Shown here: positions 32,250 through 41,626 of the stretch, one piece after another | Position numbering within the stretch: position 1 is the first letter of the stretch | Layout: the number at the start of each line of letters is the position of its first letter | Origin: an uncultured Lachnospiraceae bacterium | GTDB taxonomy: Bacteria; Bacillota; Clostridia; Lachnospirales; Lachnospiraceae | Reading direction: 5' to 3' | Assembly: GCA_910577735.1 (NCBI GenBank) | Contig: CAJTOO010000002.1 | Span: 31,907-95,906, forward strand | DNA length: 64,000 bases | The notes under the pieces: generated by a model | What the model was told of the DNA's origin: nothing | The model's input: only the letters and a program-made list of their open reading frames with translations | Database searches by the model: none | Translations under genes and position numbers: made by a program

Positions 32250-33800
32250 TCAACCTTCCGGATTTCGATATTCCGAAGGACTGACACCCACAAGCTTTTT
32301 AAACATAGAGGAAAAGTATGTGGCATCATGGTAGCCCACCATTTCCGAGATGGCATAGATATAGATATCGGTGCCGCGCAGCAGCTCCTTTGCCTTATTG
32401 ATGCGGAACTGGTTGATATAGTCAGTCAGGGAGATACCTGCGGCTTTCTTGAAGGTCCGGCTTAAATGGGAGGCAGATATATGCAAAGCATCTGCAATCT
32501 GTTCCAAGGACAGGTCGGCGGTAATATTTTCTTCGATATATTTCATGGCCTTTTCGGCGAGCTGGCCTGGTATGCCGGCTGTGTCCTGCAAGCTGTGTTT
32601 CAGCGCATGGAACATCTTCGTAACGGCCTGTTCCAGTGTGAAGATGTCATTGGCCATGCGGATGGTGTTCAGATACTCTGCAGACAGGGGTGCTGACTTT
32701 GCGATGGCATCCAGATCCGCAACATGGATTTCCGGATTCAGTTTGCTGGACCTTTTTATGGTGATGCGGGAACAGATGTAATAAATCTGGGCACAGATGG
32801 TCTTTACGTCCTGTGCGTTGACAAAATTTTGCTTGAACTTGGCAAAAAGGTTCCGCAGAAGGGTTTCCGCATCCTGGAACTGCCAGTCTAATAACAGATT
32901 TTCAAACTGAAACAGATCCAGCGAGTTTTCGGCTGTCAGATCACAGTCTTCGTTGACTTCCTCGGAAAAGAAAGAAACATTATTTTCGGCATAGAAATTC
33001 AGGGTCAAGGCACGGATCGCCTCCGTCACAGCCTGACGAAAACCTGCGGGGGTATCATGGAAGCGGCTGATGCCCACGGAGATTTCCCGGGAATCCAACA
33101 TTCTTGTGATGGCCTCGATTTCATTGCAGTTCTTCAGGATGATTTCCGGATCGTTGTAAAAGTAAATGGTTATGATCAGATTGTTGTAGCGGTAACAGTA
33201 GGCATTCTTCTTTTCGTCTATAATGATTTTCTTTAAGGCGCGGATATCTTCATTGTAGGGAATCAGTCGAAAAGCCGCGATATAATAACTTAGCAGAGAA
33301 ATGCCATATTGCTGCAGCTTTTCTGCAAACTGCGGCTGATAGGGATGATCCGTCATTTCCAGAAGAAACTGTTCTTTCAAAAAGGCGGTCTTTTCCCTGG
33401 TGATACTGTCTGTGTGTTTGGAGGTGAGCAGTTGGTTCTGGGCTGCCTGCACCGCCTCAAACAGTTCCTTCTTGTTGGTGGGTTTTAAGATAAAGGCAGA
33501 TACCTTGTACTGAATGGCGGTTTTGGCGTATTCAAAATCCGCATAGCCGGTCAGCAGGATTACTTTCTTTTCGGGACAGTTTTCAAACACGTATTTTGCC
33601 ACGGCCAATCCGTCTGCTTCGGGCATTCTGATGTCTGTGATGATGATATCAACATCGTGCTTTCCTAAAAAGGCAATGGCTTCTAAGCCGTCGCTGGCAG
33701 TGCCGGCCACCTCGCAGTCTATTAAATTCCAGTTCATGTATTCAGCGATTCCCTTACGCATGGTGGATTCGTCATCCACAATCAGAAGTTTGAAGGTCAT
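32250..33800 (-). CDS. AraC-family response regulator, YesN-like
   Basis: Encodes 516 residues from the ATG at 33800 (MTFKLLIVDD), which overlaps the kinase stop as ATGA and follows GGAGAAACT. Receiver domain 1-120: acidic pocket DD near 9-10, phospho-Asp in DIIITDIRMPEADGL, and Lys in ILKPTNKKE. A long middle region (about 130-400) has no recognised motif. The C-terminal AraC-type DNA-binding domain (about 410-516) has ISASHLSRTFKKAAG and VGYHDATYFSSMFKKLVG. With its kinase it probably controls the divergent sugar transporter operon. Confidence 0.9.
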   Translation of the reverse strand: MTFKLLIVDDESTMRKGIAEYMNWNLIDCEVAGTASDGLEAIAFLGKHDVDIIITDIRMPEADGLAVAKYVFENCPEKKVILLTGYADFEYAKTAIQYKVSAFILKPTNKKELFEAVQAAQNQLLTSKHTDSITREKTAFLKEQFLLEMTDHPYQPQFAEKLQQYGISLLSYYIAAFRLIPYNEDIRALKKIIIDEKKNAYCYRYNNLIITIYFYNDPEIILKNCNEIEAITRMLDSREISVGISRFHDTPAGFRQAVTEAIRALTLNFYAENNVSFFSEEVNEDCDLTAENSLDLFQFENLLLDWQFQDAETLLRNLFAKFKQNFVNAQDVKTICAQIYYICSRITIKRSSKLNPEIHVADLDAIAKSAPLSAEYLNTIRMANDIFTLEQAVTKMFHALKHSLQDTAGIPGQLAEKAMKYIEENITADLSLEQIADALHISASHLSRTFKKAAGISLTDYINQFRINKAKELLRGTDIYIYAISEMVGYHDATYFSSMFKKLVGVSPSEYRNPEG

Positions 33801-35572
33801 AGTTTCTCCATTCTTGGAAGCCGGAAAGAAATAGTGGTGCATAAATTGGGAACACTTTCTATTTTAATCCGGGCGTTTTCTCCGAAGAGCAGTTCCAGCC
33901 GTTTATCCAGATTTTTTAATCCAATATGGGTGTGTGAATCCTCTGCGGAAGAGGAAATGGTACGGATATCCGGAATCCGGGTAAAGCCGATGCCGTTATC
34001 GATGATGGCAATCTCCATCTCCGGTTCCGGGAAATCCCCTGCAGTGAGGGGAACAATCTGTATGATCAGTTTCCCCTTCCCCTTTTTAGGTTCTAAGCCG
34101 TGGATGATGGCATTTTCCACAAGAGGCTGTATGCAAAAGCAGGGAACCCGGCATTTCCTCAGTTCATCCGGGATCCGAATGACGCAGTCGATACGGTCTT
34201 CAAAGCGGCATTGCTGCAGATAAATATAAAATTTCACATAGTCCATTTCCTTTTCCAGCTCTATAAAATCAGTTTCTTTTGACAGGGTGTTTGCCTTTAA
34301 TAATTCCCCCAGGGAAATGACCATCTGATAGATTTCCTCATTGTGGATGATCTGGGCCTTCCAGGCGATGGTATTGAGCACGTTAAAGAGAAAGTGGGGA
34401 TTCATCTGGGACTGCAGTGCCCGGATTTCCGCATTTTTGAGCAGCAGTTGTTTCTGAAAATTATCGGTATAGTAGGTATCCAGCTGCTGCAGCATCTGGT
34501 TAAAGGAATCGGCCCATATCTTGAACTCATGGTACATTTTCATAGGCGGAAGTCTTGAGCTGGTACCGGCAGAAATCTGGTTGATATGGTAGATCATCCG
34601 CTTGATCGGCGTGGTGATCATCTGACTGATACAGATGGCGGCGGCAAGGGCGATTAAAATCGTCAGCACCAGAAACAGCAGATAGGTTTCCAGAGTGCTG
34701 TTCAAGTCTTTCAGCAAAAGGTCCTTGGGCGCAAGGACAGAAGAGGTGAGCCCTGAGCCGGAAAGGCGTTCCGAGGCAACAAAATACTGTTCGCCGTTAA
34801 GCGCTTCCTCATGAAAAGCGGTGGGAAGAGAAGTATAGGCGGCAGAGCGGGCAGCCAGTTCAAGACACTCTTCTTTCAGGGAATCATTTGAGACAAGGGC
34901 CATTTCGTCGTTATAAAGACTGATGAACCAGGAGGGATCAAGGCCTTCCACACAATACTGCATCCATTTTGCCCGGTTTATCTTAATAAAGAAGGTTCCC
35001 ATATAATGTCCGCTGTTGCCGTTAAAAAGGTTGCGGATAAAATAAATGCTGTTGTCATCCCAGGGCAGCATCCGGCACATGAGATTGGTGCGGGATTTGT
35101 CAAGGCGCGCAAGCAGGGCTTCGTTCTGTTCCTCATAGGGCTCAAAAGAGCCGGAGGTATAGATGTGGAACAGGGCGTTGTCCTTACTGATAATAAAGAT
35201 GGAATCCGTGAAGTTATGGCTGGCGATAGAAGTCCTGTGATACATGGAGGACATCTGTTTTTCAATAGCAAGCTTTGTCTCATATCCCACAGGGGAAGAA
35301 TCCGGAGATTCCAATATGTTTAAGAGACGGGTATCGGACAGAAAAAGCGGCGCAACAGAATCCACGGCAGCAATCTGATCGGAAATCTTCTGGTTGACTT
35401 GACTGAGCTGGGAAGTAAAGGATCTTTCATAGTTTTCCATCAGGATTCCGGCAGTCTTGTTATAATAAAACAGCCCGGAAAGTACCAGAATGACCGTTAC
35501 AGTCAAACAGATTGCCAGGGTAATAAACATACGCAGGGATATGATCTTGTGTGTGCTTCGTTTTCCTCTCAT
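33797..35572 (-). CDS. Sensor histidine kinase, YesM-like
   Basis: Encodes 591 residues. N-terminal membrane segment (about 13-33), extracellular sensor region to about 285, second membrane segment, HAMP-like linker with TTPIKRMIYHI, and the His_kinase domain with phospho-acceptor His in LQSQMNPHFLFNVLN. The ATPase domain has the N box VENAIIHGLEPKKGKG and G box DNGIGF. I chose the ATG at 35572 (MRGKRSTHK) behind GGAAAGGGA, rather than the longer open frame from 35737 with an untypical N-terminus. It pairs with the downstream regulator to sense an extracellular sugar or a binding protein. Confidence 0.9.
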   Translation of the reverse strand: MRGKRSTHKIISLRMFITLAICLTVTVILVLSGLFYYNKTAGILMENYERSFTSQLSQVNQKISDQIAAVDSVAPLFLSDTRLLNILESPDSSPVGYETKLAIEKQMSSMYHRTSIASHNFTDSIFIISKDNALFHIYTSGSFEPYEEQNEALLARLDKSRTNLMCRMLPWDDNSIYFIRNLFNGNSGHYMGTFFIKINRAKWMQYCVEGLDPSWFISLYNDEMALVSNDSLKEECLELAARSAAYTSLPTAFHEEALNGEQYFVASERLSGSGLTSSVLAPKDLLLKDLNSTLETYLLFLVLTILIALAAAICISQMITTPIKRMIYHINQISAGTSSRLPPMKMYHEFKIWADSFNQMLQQLDTYYTDNFQKQLLLKNAEIRALQSQMNPHFLFNVLNTIAWKAQIIHNEEIYQMVISLGELLKANTLSKETDFIELEKEMDYVKFYIYLQQCRFEDRIDCVIRIPDELRKCRVPCFCIQPLVENAIIHGLEPKKGKGKLIIQIVPLTAGDFPEPEMEIAIIDNGIGFTRIPDIRTISSSAEDSHTHIGLKNLDKRLELLFGENARIKIESVPNLCTTISFRLPRMEKL

Positions 35573-35912
35573 ATACATTCCCTTTCCGTGAGTCGACAGC
35601 CCAAAGAGTGGTCGTCCTGCGTCTATCATCTCACATTTAAAGTACCTCTTCAATGTGCTTCCTAAAGTGAGCAAAATTTTTAAAGAAGAGAGCATGATAG
35701 TCAAAGAAGGCATTTCAATCTGCTTTTTCCGGTTCAAAACGGAGGAAAGGATGATAAAATAATGTAATATTGCAGCAAGGCATTTTATTCAAAGAATGGA
35801 TTTTGGGGGATAAAATTTCCTTATAATAAAACAGCGCTGCCGGACATACATTGGTCATATCCACGGCCGCAATAGTAAGGAAGAAAAGCAGCGCGGAAAT
35901 GAGGGATAACAT
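35573..35912. promoter_or_regulatory. Divergent control region of kinase and sugar operon
   Basis: This 340-base gap separates the sensor kinase from the binding-protein gene. A TATAAT at 35822-35827 is the best -10 for the sugar operon; the -35 (TTTTGG, 15-base spacer) is poor, as expected for an activator-dependent promoter. No clear dyad or cre site was found. The remaining sequence is A/T-rich with no gene. Confidence 0.4.
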
Positions 35913-37292
35913 ATGAAAAAGAAGACAGGCAACAGATTTTTAGGGCTGACACTTAGCAGCTTGATGGTACTGGGGCTGACGGCCTGCGGGAACACGGCAG
36001 GCGGGGAGACCGGCACAGCGAATCAGGACAAGGCAGAAGAGACAACAACACAGGGGACGGAGGCTTCTTCTGAGGAAAAGGTGGTGCTGGATGTGATTAA
36101 CTATCACGTGGGCACGGACTACGCAGCAGATTATTATACCTATCTGTTTGAGGCATTCCAACAGACAGAGGAAGGTAAGAATGTGGAATTTCATTTTGAG
36201 GAGATACCTACCACAGATGCCTTTAATCAGAAAATCAAGCTGCTGATTTCCAGCGGGGATCTTCCGGATATCGTGTTCAACGGCGGTAACAACATTACGG
36301 AACTGGCGGCAAAATCCGGAAAGGTGGCGGACCTGACACCGTATTTTGAGGCGGATCCGGAATGGAAGGCATTGTTTGATGAGACGTCACTGGAGTTTAA
36401 TACGGTGGACGGAAAGATTTATGGTGTGCCGGTATCCAAGGAAATTTCCTATATCTACTATAATAAAGACCTGTTTACACAGGCAGGCATTGAGGCGCCG
36501 GAGGTGGCTTTTGCAGACTGGGATGCGTTCTTTGCAGCCTGTGACAAACTGAAAGCTGCCGGTATCACACCGGTGGGTATGGATACGGCAGATTCCGGAT
36601 GGCTGACCAATCTGTGGATGAGTGCGCTGATTGGCACAAGCGGAGAGGCAGGCAACCAGTGGATGAACAGCATGTATCCCACAGACTTTAATACACCTGA
36701 GGTAGTGGCAGCAGCGGAAACGGTGCAGAGAATGTTCCAGGAATATACTACGGCAGATGCAGTGGGCGGCAAATATGACCCTATGGCCACACATTTCTTT
36801 AACGGAGAGGTGGCAATGTTCCCCAATGGTCCTTGGATGATACCGGATTTCTCAGAGACAGAGAAAGCGCCGGAAGGGTTTTATGATAAGGTCGGTATCA
36901 TGCTGATGCCCGGAAGCGGCATGGAAATGGTGCCCACACCGGGAGACATGGTGGGCGCTTCGGAGGAAGAGAAGATTAAGGCAGCTGTGGATTTCCTGAA
37001 ATTTGAGACAAAGCCTGAGAACCAGATTAAGGCACTGGAGATGACAGGCCTGCAGCCGGTATCCAATGATCTTGAGATTCCGTCCACCCTGACGGAAAGC
37101 GATCCGCTGATGGCACAGGTATTGGAGATTCAGAACCAGGCGAAAGTCACTTATGGGCAGAATCAGGCTTACTGGTATCAGAACACGATAGATACATTCT
37201 CCACAGAACTGCCGGAACTGGCTTATGGAAATATCACGCCGGAAGAGTTTTGTGACAAGCTGTCTGAATCAGCGAAGAAGAATCAGGAATAA
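35913..37292 (+). CDS. Sugar ABC transporter substrate-binding lipoprotein
   Basis: Encodes 459 residues. It has a signal peptide with a lipobox LTAC, the lipidated Cys being residue 25. A Thr/Glu-rich linker (about 27-55) leads to a type-1 solute-binding fold of the CUT1 family: FNGGNNITELA, then GVPVSKEISYIYYNKDLF, which is the usual hinge segment of MalE-like proteins. It should capture an oligosaccharide outside the membrane. A stem-loop before the permease genes may keep its mRNA more abundant. The start follows GAGGGATAACAT. Confidence 0.93.
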   Translation: MKKKTGNRFLGLTLSSLMVLGLTACGNTAGGETGTANQDKAEETTTQGTEASSEEKVVLDVINYHVGTDYAADYYTYLFEAFQQTEEGKNVEFHFEEIPTTDAFNQKIKLLISSGDLPDIVFNGGNNITELAAKSGKVADLTPYFEADPEWKALFDETSLEFNTVDGKIYGVPVSKEISYIYYNKDLFTQAGIEAPEVAFADWDAFFAACDKLKAAGITPVGMDTADSGWLTNLWMSALIGTSGEAGNQWMNSMYPTDFNTPEVVAAAETVQRMFQEYTTADAVGGKYDPMATHFFNGEVAMFPNGPWMIPDFSETEKAPEGFYDKVGIMLMPGSGMEMVPTPGDMVGASEEEKIKAAVDFLKFETKPENQIKALEMTGLQPVSNDLEIPSTLTESDPLMAQVLEIQNQAKVTYGQNQAYWYQNTIDTFSTELPELAYGNITPEEFCDKLSESAKKNQE

Positions 37293-37302
37293 GGTATGGC
37301 GG

Positions 37303-37330
37303 GGGCTGCTTTGACAGCCCTCTGCTTTTT
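37303..37330 (+). terminator. Partial terminator between binding protein and permeases
   Basis: GGGCTG (37303-37308) pairs with CAGCCC (37315-37320), followed by TCTGCTTTTT. The position between the binding-protein gene and the permease gene is typical for an attenuating stem that lets the binding protein be made in excess. Confidence 0.6.
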
Positions 37331-37350
37331 AAGAAAAAGGAGAAAGGCTC

Positions 37351-38238
37351 ATGAGAATCAAAAATAGAGGGCTCTGGATCACCCTGTTCACCGTACCGTG
37401 CATGCTGTTGTTTGCCCTTGTCTATGCCGCGCCTATTGTGACGGTGATGTATACTTCGCTGTGTAATTACACGACCTTTTCATCACCGGAATTTACGGGA
37501 CTTAAGAATTTTGTGACCATTTTCGGGGATGAGGGATTTCGGGAATCCATTAAGAACACACTGCTGTGGGTGGTGCTGCAGTCAACCTTCCATGTGACGC
37601 TGGGACTTACCATGGCGCTGGTGCTCAGAAGGAAGCCGAAGGGCTGGAAGATTGTGCGCACGGCCTATATGATTCCCAACATCGTGCCCACGGCGGCCAC
37701 AGGCGTAATGTTTACCCTGCTGTTGAACCCCAGTTTCGGCGTGGTCAGGCCGCTGTGGGAAAAGCTGGGGATGGATATGGGGCAGGTGCCCAATCTGTTC
37801 GGCAATTCCAGATACGCGTTCTGGACGGTCACCGTTACCTGGATTCTGTATTCCGGCTTTAACACTATCATTTTCCTGGCGGAAATGGGGGCTGTGGATC
37901 AGGAAATCTATGAGGCAGCCCGGGTGGACGGGGCAAAGCCCTGGCAGGTTGACCGGTATATCACACTGCCGCTGATGAAAAATATTTTCGGCACCTGTGT
38001 CACCCTGGCTTCCGTGGCCATGGTATCCCAGTTTGACATCATTTATATGACCACAAAGGGCGGTCCCGGTACCAGTACATTAAATCTGCCAATCTACCTG
38101 TACAAGGCGGCGACCCTGGAAAATAACTATGGAAAAGCCAATGCAGTGGGCGTCATCCAGATTGTGATCGGCATTTCACTGGTGCTTCTGATACAGCGGC
38201 TGTTTATGACTAAGGCCGGAGAGGAGGATGGAAAATAG
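37351..38238 (+). CDS. Sugar ABC transporter permease, MalF/UgpA type
   Basis: Encodes 295 residues with six membrane helices. The EAA loop (EAARVDGAKPWQVDRYITLPLM, given here as EAARVDGA and ITLPLM) near residue 185 contacts the ATPase. It forms the membrane pore with the next gene's product. The start follows AAAAAGGAGAAAGGCTC. No ATPase gene is in the cluster, so a shared MsmK-type ATPase encoded elsewhere is expected. Confidence 0.93.
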   Translation: MRIKNRGLWITLFTVPCMLLFALVYAAPIVTVMYTSLCNYTTFSSPEFTGLKNFVTIFGDEGFRESIKNTLLWVVLQSTFHVTLGLTMALVLRRKPKGWKIVRTAYMIPNIVPTAATGVMFTLLLNPSFGVVRPLWEKLGMDMGQVPNLFGNSRYAFWTVTVTWILYSGFNTIIFLAEMGAVDQEIYEAARVDGAKPWQVDRYITLPLMKNIFGTCVTLASVAMVSQFDIIYMTTKGGPGTSTLNLPIYLYKAATLENNYGKANAVGVIQIVIGISLVLLIQRLFMTKAGEEDGK

Positions 38239-39081
38239 ATGAAAAAGACACCACAAGGCGTTATCTATGCGGCTAAAATAGCAAAATATCTGTTCCTGAT
38301 TTTCTTTACACTGATAGCAGTGGGACCGATACTGTGGGCGGGAATCAGTTCCTTTAAGACCTATGCGGAGATCAATTCTTCTGCACTTTCCTGGCCCTCC
38401 TCTTTTAAGCTGGATAATTATAAAGCGGCGTTCCGGTATGCGCCCATTGCCAGGTATTTTTTGAACAGTGTCATTATCGTGGGCATCAGTGTGCTGGTGA
38501 CGGTAATTCTGGTGGCAATGTGCGCTTATATCATCTCCAGATTTCGCTTTCGCTTAAAGACATTGATTGTGCTGCTGATTTCCGCATCTTTGATGCTGCC
38601 GGCCCAGGCCATATCACAGCCGCTGTTTGCCATTTTTCAGAAGTTACATATCTTTGACACGAAGGCGGGCCTGATCATTGTGTATTCGGCCATGGGAATC
38701 CCCATGTCGTTTTTTGTGATGGTCAGTTACTATAAGACAATTTCGACAGCATTGGAAGAATCTGCGTATATTGATGGGGCTTCTTTCCAGCAGACCTTTC
38801 TTTGCATCATTCTGCCGTTAGCAAAACCGGGGCTTGTGACGATAGCGCTGCTGCAGTTTATCAATACCTGGAATGAATTTTATTTTGCACTGATGTTAAC
38901 CAGCGGAGATTCGGCAAGAACCGTGCCCATTGCGCTGAATTATTATATGGGAACCTTTGCCAATAACTATTCGGCACTGTTTGCGGCGGTAGTGATGACG
39001 GTGCTGCCCACCATCCTTTTATTTGTCATACTCCAAAAGCAGGTGGTGGAGAGTCTGACGGCAGGCGCGGTCAAGGGTTAG
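38239..39081 (+). CDS. Sugar ABC transporter permease, MalG/UgpE type
   Basis: Encodes 280 residues with six membrane helices and the EAA loop EESAYIDGAS then IILPLAKPGL. It starts one base after the first permease stop (TAGATG), so the two are coupled. With the first permease it forms the CUT1 channel. Confidence 0.93.
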   Translation: MKKTPQGVIYAAKIAKYLFLIFFTLIAVGPILWAGISSFKTYAEINSSALSWPSSFKLDNYKAAFRYAPIARYFLNSVIIVGISVLVTVILVAMCAYIISRFRFRLKTLIVLLISASLMLPAQAISQPLFAIFQKLHIFDTKAGLIIVYSAMGIPMSFFVMVSYYKTISTALEESAYIDGASFQQTFLCIILPLAKPGLVTIALLQFINTWNEFYFALMLTSGDSARTVPIALNYYMGTFANNYSALFAAVVMTVLPTILLFVILQKQVVESLTAGAVKG

Positions 39082-39151
39082 TCCGGGATTTTACATTGAT
39101 AGCGGTAAAGCAGTGAGCACATTTTATAAAAGCACAGGTATGGAGGAAAAG

Positions 39152-41626
39152 ATGACAACAAAGAAAGATCCTATTTATCCCATAGAGGAATGGACGGTTA
39201 CGGAGGAAGCCTTTGACAGAAAGACGAACTACCGGAATGAGACCACCTTTTCCTTGTCCAATGGTTACATCGGCACAAGGGGAACCTTTGAGGAAGCTTA
39301 TGATTTTGATGTGGATACGGGACTGGAAGGGAATTTTGTGAACGGGTTCTATGAGAGCGAGAAGATTCGGTATGGGGAGGCCAATTTCGGTTCTCCGCCA
39401 TACAGCCAGTCCCTGTTGAACCTGCCCAATTTAAAAGAGACGAAGCTTTATATCGACGGGGAGGAATTTTATATGGAGCAGGGAGAAGTCACAGAGTATG
39501 CCCGGGTGCTGCATATGAAGGAAGGGTTCCTGGAAAGGAGGCTGGTGTGGACCTCACCTGGAGGAAAGACAGTGCGGATCCGGACGAAAAGACTGGTATC
39601 TTTTGTCATGGAGCACATCATGGCAGCCCGGTATGAAGTGACGCCGTTAAACTTTACAGGGAAAGTGCGGTTCGTGTCGAAGCTGCAGGCAGACGTGGAG
39701 AATCATACGAGGAAAACGAATCCCATTGTGGATTATGGCCCCTTCGGGCGGAAACTGGAAGCGGAGCGGTTAGAACGGGATGGGAACCTGCTCTACTATG
39801 AGGGCACCACCCAGACCAGCCGGCTTACGGTGGGGTGCGGCAGCAGTCACAGAGTGCATGTACGGGAGGCTTCCTGTGTGTCAGAGGAAGAAGTGAAGGA
39901 ACTGGAATTGTCCTGCCGCTATGAGGGAGAAATGAGCAGACGGAAAGCATCCTGCCAGTGTGAAGGAGAAGTGAGGGAACTGGAAGCGGCCTGTATGTTG
40001 GAAGCAGTGGCAGCCCAGGGAGGAACAATCATACTGGACAAGATGATCTGTTATGCCACTTCCCTGGATACGAATAAAGATACGCTGGAAGGCTTTGTAC
40101 GAAGGGAGCTTCGGAAAGCGGAAGAGACGGGTTATGAGAGTCTGCAGGAACAGCAGGCAAAGTATCTGCGGCGGTTCTGGGAGACTGCGGACATTGCGAT
40201 AAAGGGAACGGGGGGCAGCGCTCTGGTACAGGGGCTTCGCTTTAATCAGTTCCATATTTTCCAGTCGGCAGGCAGGAACGGACGGACCGGCATGGGAGCA
40301 AAGGGGTTGTCAGGAGAAGGGTACGAAGGACACTATTTCTGGGATACGGAGATGTATGTGCTGCCGATGTTTGTCTATACGGAGCCTGAGACGGCAGGAA
40401 AACTTCTGGACTACAGGTATCATACATTGGATCAGGCCAGGGCGCGGGCCCGGGTATTGGGCCATGAAAAGGGGGCGCTGTTCCCCTGGCGCACCATCAA
40501 CGGGGAAGAGGCATCCACTTATTATCCGCTGGGAACGGCACAGTATCATATTAATGCGGACATCGCTTATGCCCTTTCTTTGTATCTGCAGGTGACCGGA
40601 GACCGGGAATATCTGAAAGAGAAAGGTGCAGAGTTATTGGCAGAGACGGCCAGAATCTGGGCGGATGTGGGGAGCTTCGCAGAGTGCAGGGGCGGCAGGT
40701 ACTGCATCTGCTGCGTGACCGGGCCGGATGAATATAATGTGCTGGTGGATAATAACTTCTATACCAACCTGATGGCCAGGGAGCATCTGCGGGCTGCGTC
40801 AGCGGCCCTGCGGTGGTTGATGGGGGAGGAGCCTGGGGCTTATGAGAGACTGAAAGAAAAGATAGACTTTGGGGAAAGTGAACTGACGCTGTGGGATGAG
40901 ATTGTGGAGAAAATGTATTTCCCTTATGAGGAAAAGAGGGGGATTTATCCCATGGACGATGGGTTTCTGATGAGAAGACCCTGGGAGGAGGAGAAAATTC
41001 CCGTGGAAAAGAGGGCCTGGCTTTATGAGAATTACCACCCGCTGTTTATTATGCGCCACAGGATGTCCAAACAGGCAGACGCTGTGCTGGGGCTGTACCT
41101 GCACAGTCATCTTTTTACCAGGGAAGAGATCAGGAAGAACTATGATTTTTATAAAGAGGTGACGCTGCACCATTCGTCCCTTTCCACCTGCATCTTCGGA
41201 ATCGTTGCCTGCGGCATCGGTTATGTGGAGGAAGCCTATGAATATTTTATGCAGTCGGCCAGGATGGATCTGGATGACTACCATAACAATTTCTATGCAG
41301 GCATCCATGCGGCCAATATGGCGGGAACCTGGCAGGCTGTGGTAAATGGTTTCGGGGGGATGCGCTGCCAGGACGGTGTACTTCGCTTTGCGCCTGTACT
41401 GCCGCAAGCCTTTGAAAGTTACGCTTTCAAGGTGAAGTACCAGGGGTGTGTGCTGGGCGTGTCGGTGAGAAAAGACAAGGCTGTTTTTACACTGCTCAAA
41501 TGTCAGAAGGCAGGAGAGAAGGTTGGATTCACTGTATACGGGGAAAAGATGGAATTGGAAGAAGGCGGGGAAATCTCTTTAGACTTACAGGCAGATGCAG
41601 AAGGAGGGCAAATTGGAGGCATATAA
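39152..41626 (+). CDS. GH65 family glycoside phosphorylase (alpha-glucoside phosphorylase)
   Basis: Encodes 824 residues from the ATG at 39152 behind GGAGG; a GTG at 39113 would add 13 residues without a good binding site. N-terminal beta-sandwich to about 320, then the (alpha/alpha)6 barrel. Conserved GHYFWDTEMYVLPM is near 390, the general acid Glu527 lies in TGPDEYNVLVDNNFYTN, and KQADAVL near 640 belongs to the phosphate site. GH65 enzymes split trehalose, maltose, kojibiose or nigerose with phosphate to give beta-glucose-1-phosphate plus sugar; which one is not clear. It exceeds the usual 750-790 residues because of an insert at about 239-290 with a duplicated Cys-rich piece. Confidence 0.9.
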   Translation: MTTKKDPIYPIEEWTVTEEAFDRKTNYRNETTFSLSNGYIGTRGTFEEAYDFDVDTGLEGNFVNGFYESEKIRYGEANFGSPPYSQSLLNLPNLKETKLYIDGEEFYMEQGEVTEYARVLHMKEGFLERRLVWTSPGGKTVRIRTKRLVSFVMEHIMAARYEVTPLNFTGKVRFVSKLQADVENHTRKTNPIVDYGPFGRKLEAERLERDGNLLYYEGTTQTSRLTVGCGSSHRVHVREASCVSEEEVKELELSCRYEGEMSRRKASCQCEGEVRELEAACMLEAVAAQGGTIILDKMICYATSLDTNKDTLEGFVRRELRKAEETGYESLQEQQAKYLRRFWETADIAIKGTGGSALVQGLRFNQFHIFQSAGRNGRTGMGAKGLSGEGYEGHYFWDTEMYVLPMFVYTEPETAGKLLDYRYHTLDQARARARVLGHEKGALFPWRTINGEEASTYYPLGTAQYHINADIAYALSLYLQVTGDREYLKEKGAELLAETARIWADVGSFAECRGGRYCICCVTGPDEYNVLVDNNFYTNLMAREHLRAASAALRWLMGEEPGAYERLKEKIDFGESELTLWDEIVEKMYFPYEEKRGIYPMDDGFLMRRPWEEEKIPVEKRAWLYENYHPLFIMRHRMSKQADAVLGLYLHSHLFTREEIRKNYDFYKEVTLHHSSLSTCIFGIVACGIGYVEEAYEYFMQSARMDLDDYHNNFYAGIHAANMAGTWQAVVNGFGGMRCQDGVLRFAPVLPQAFESYAFKVKYQGCVLGVSVRKDKAVFTLLKCQKAGEKVGFTVYGEKMELEEGGEISLDLQADAEGGQIGGI

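Noticed and set aside
35573..35737. 55-residue N-terminal extension of the sensor kinase
   Set aside because: A good ribosome binding site and typical start lie at 35572; the extension has no family support.
13789..35905. Shared 17-mer GCAGCGCGGAAATGAGG before adk (13789) and before the binding-protein gene (35889)
   Set aside because: It overlaps ribosome binding regions, and one such match in 64 kb is not far from chance.
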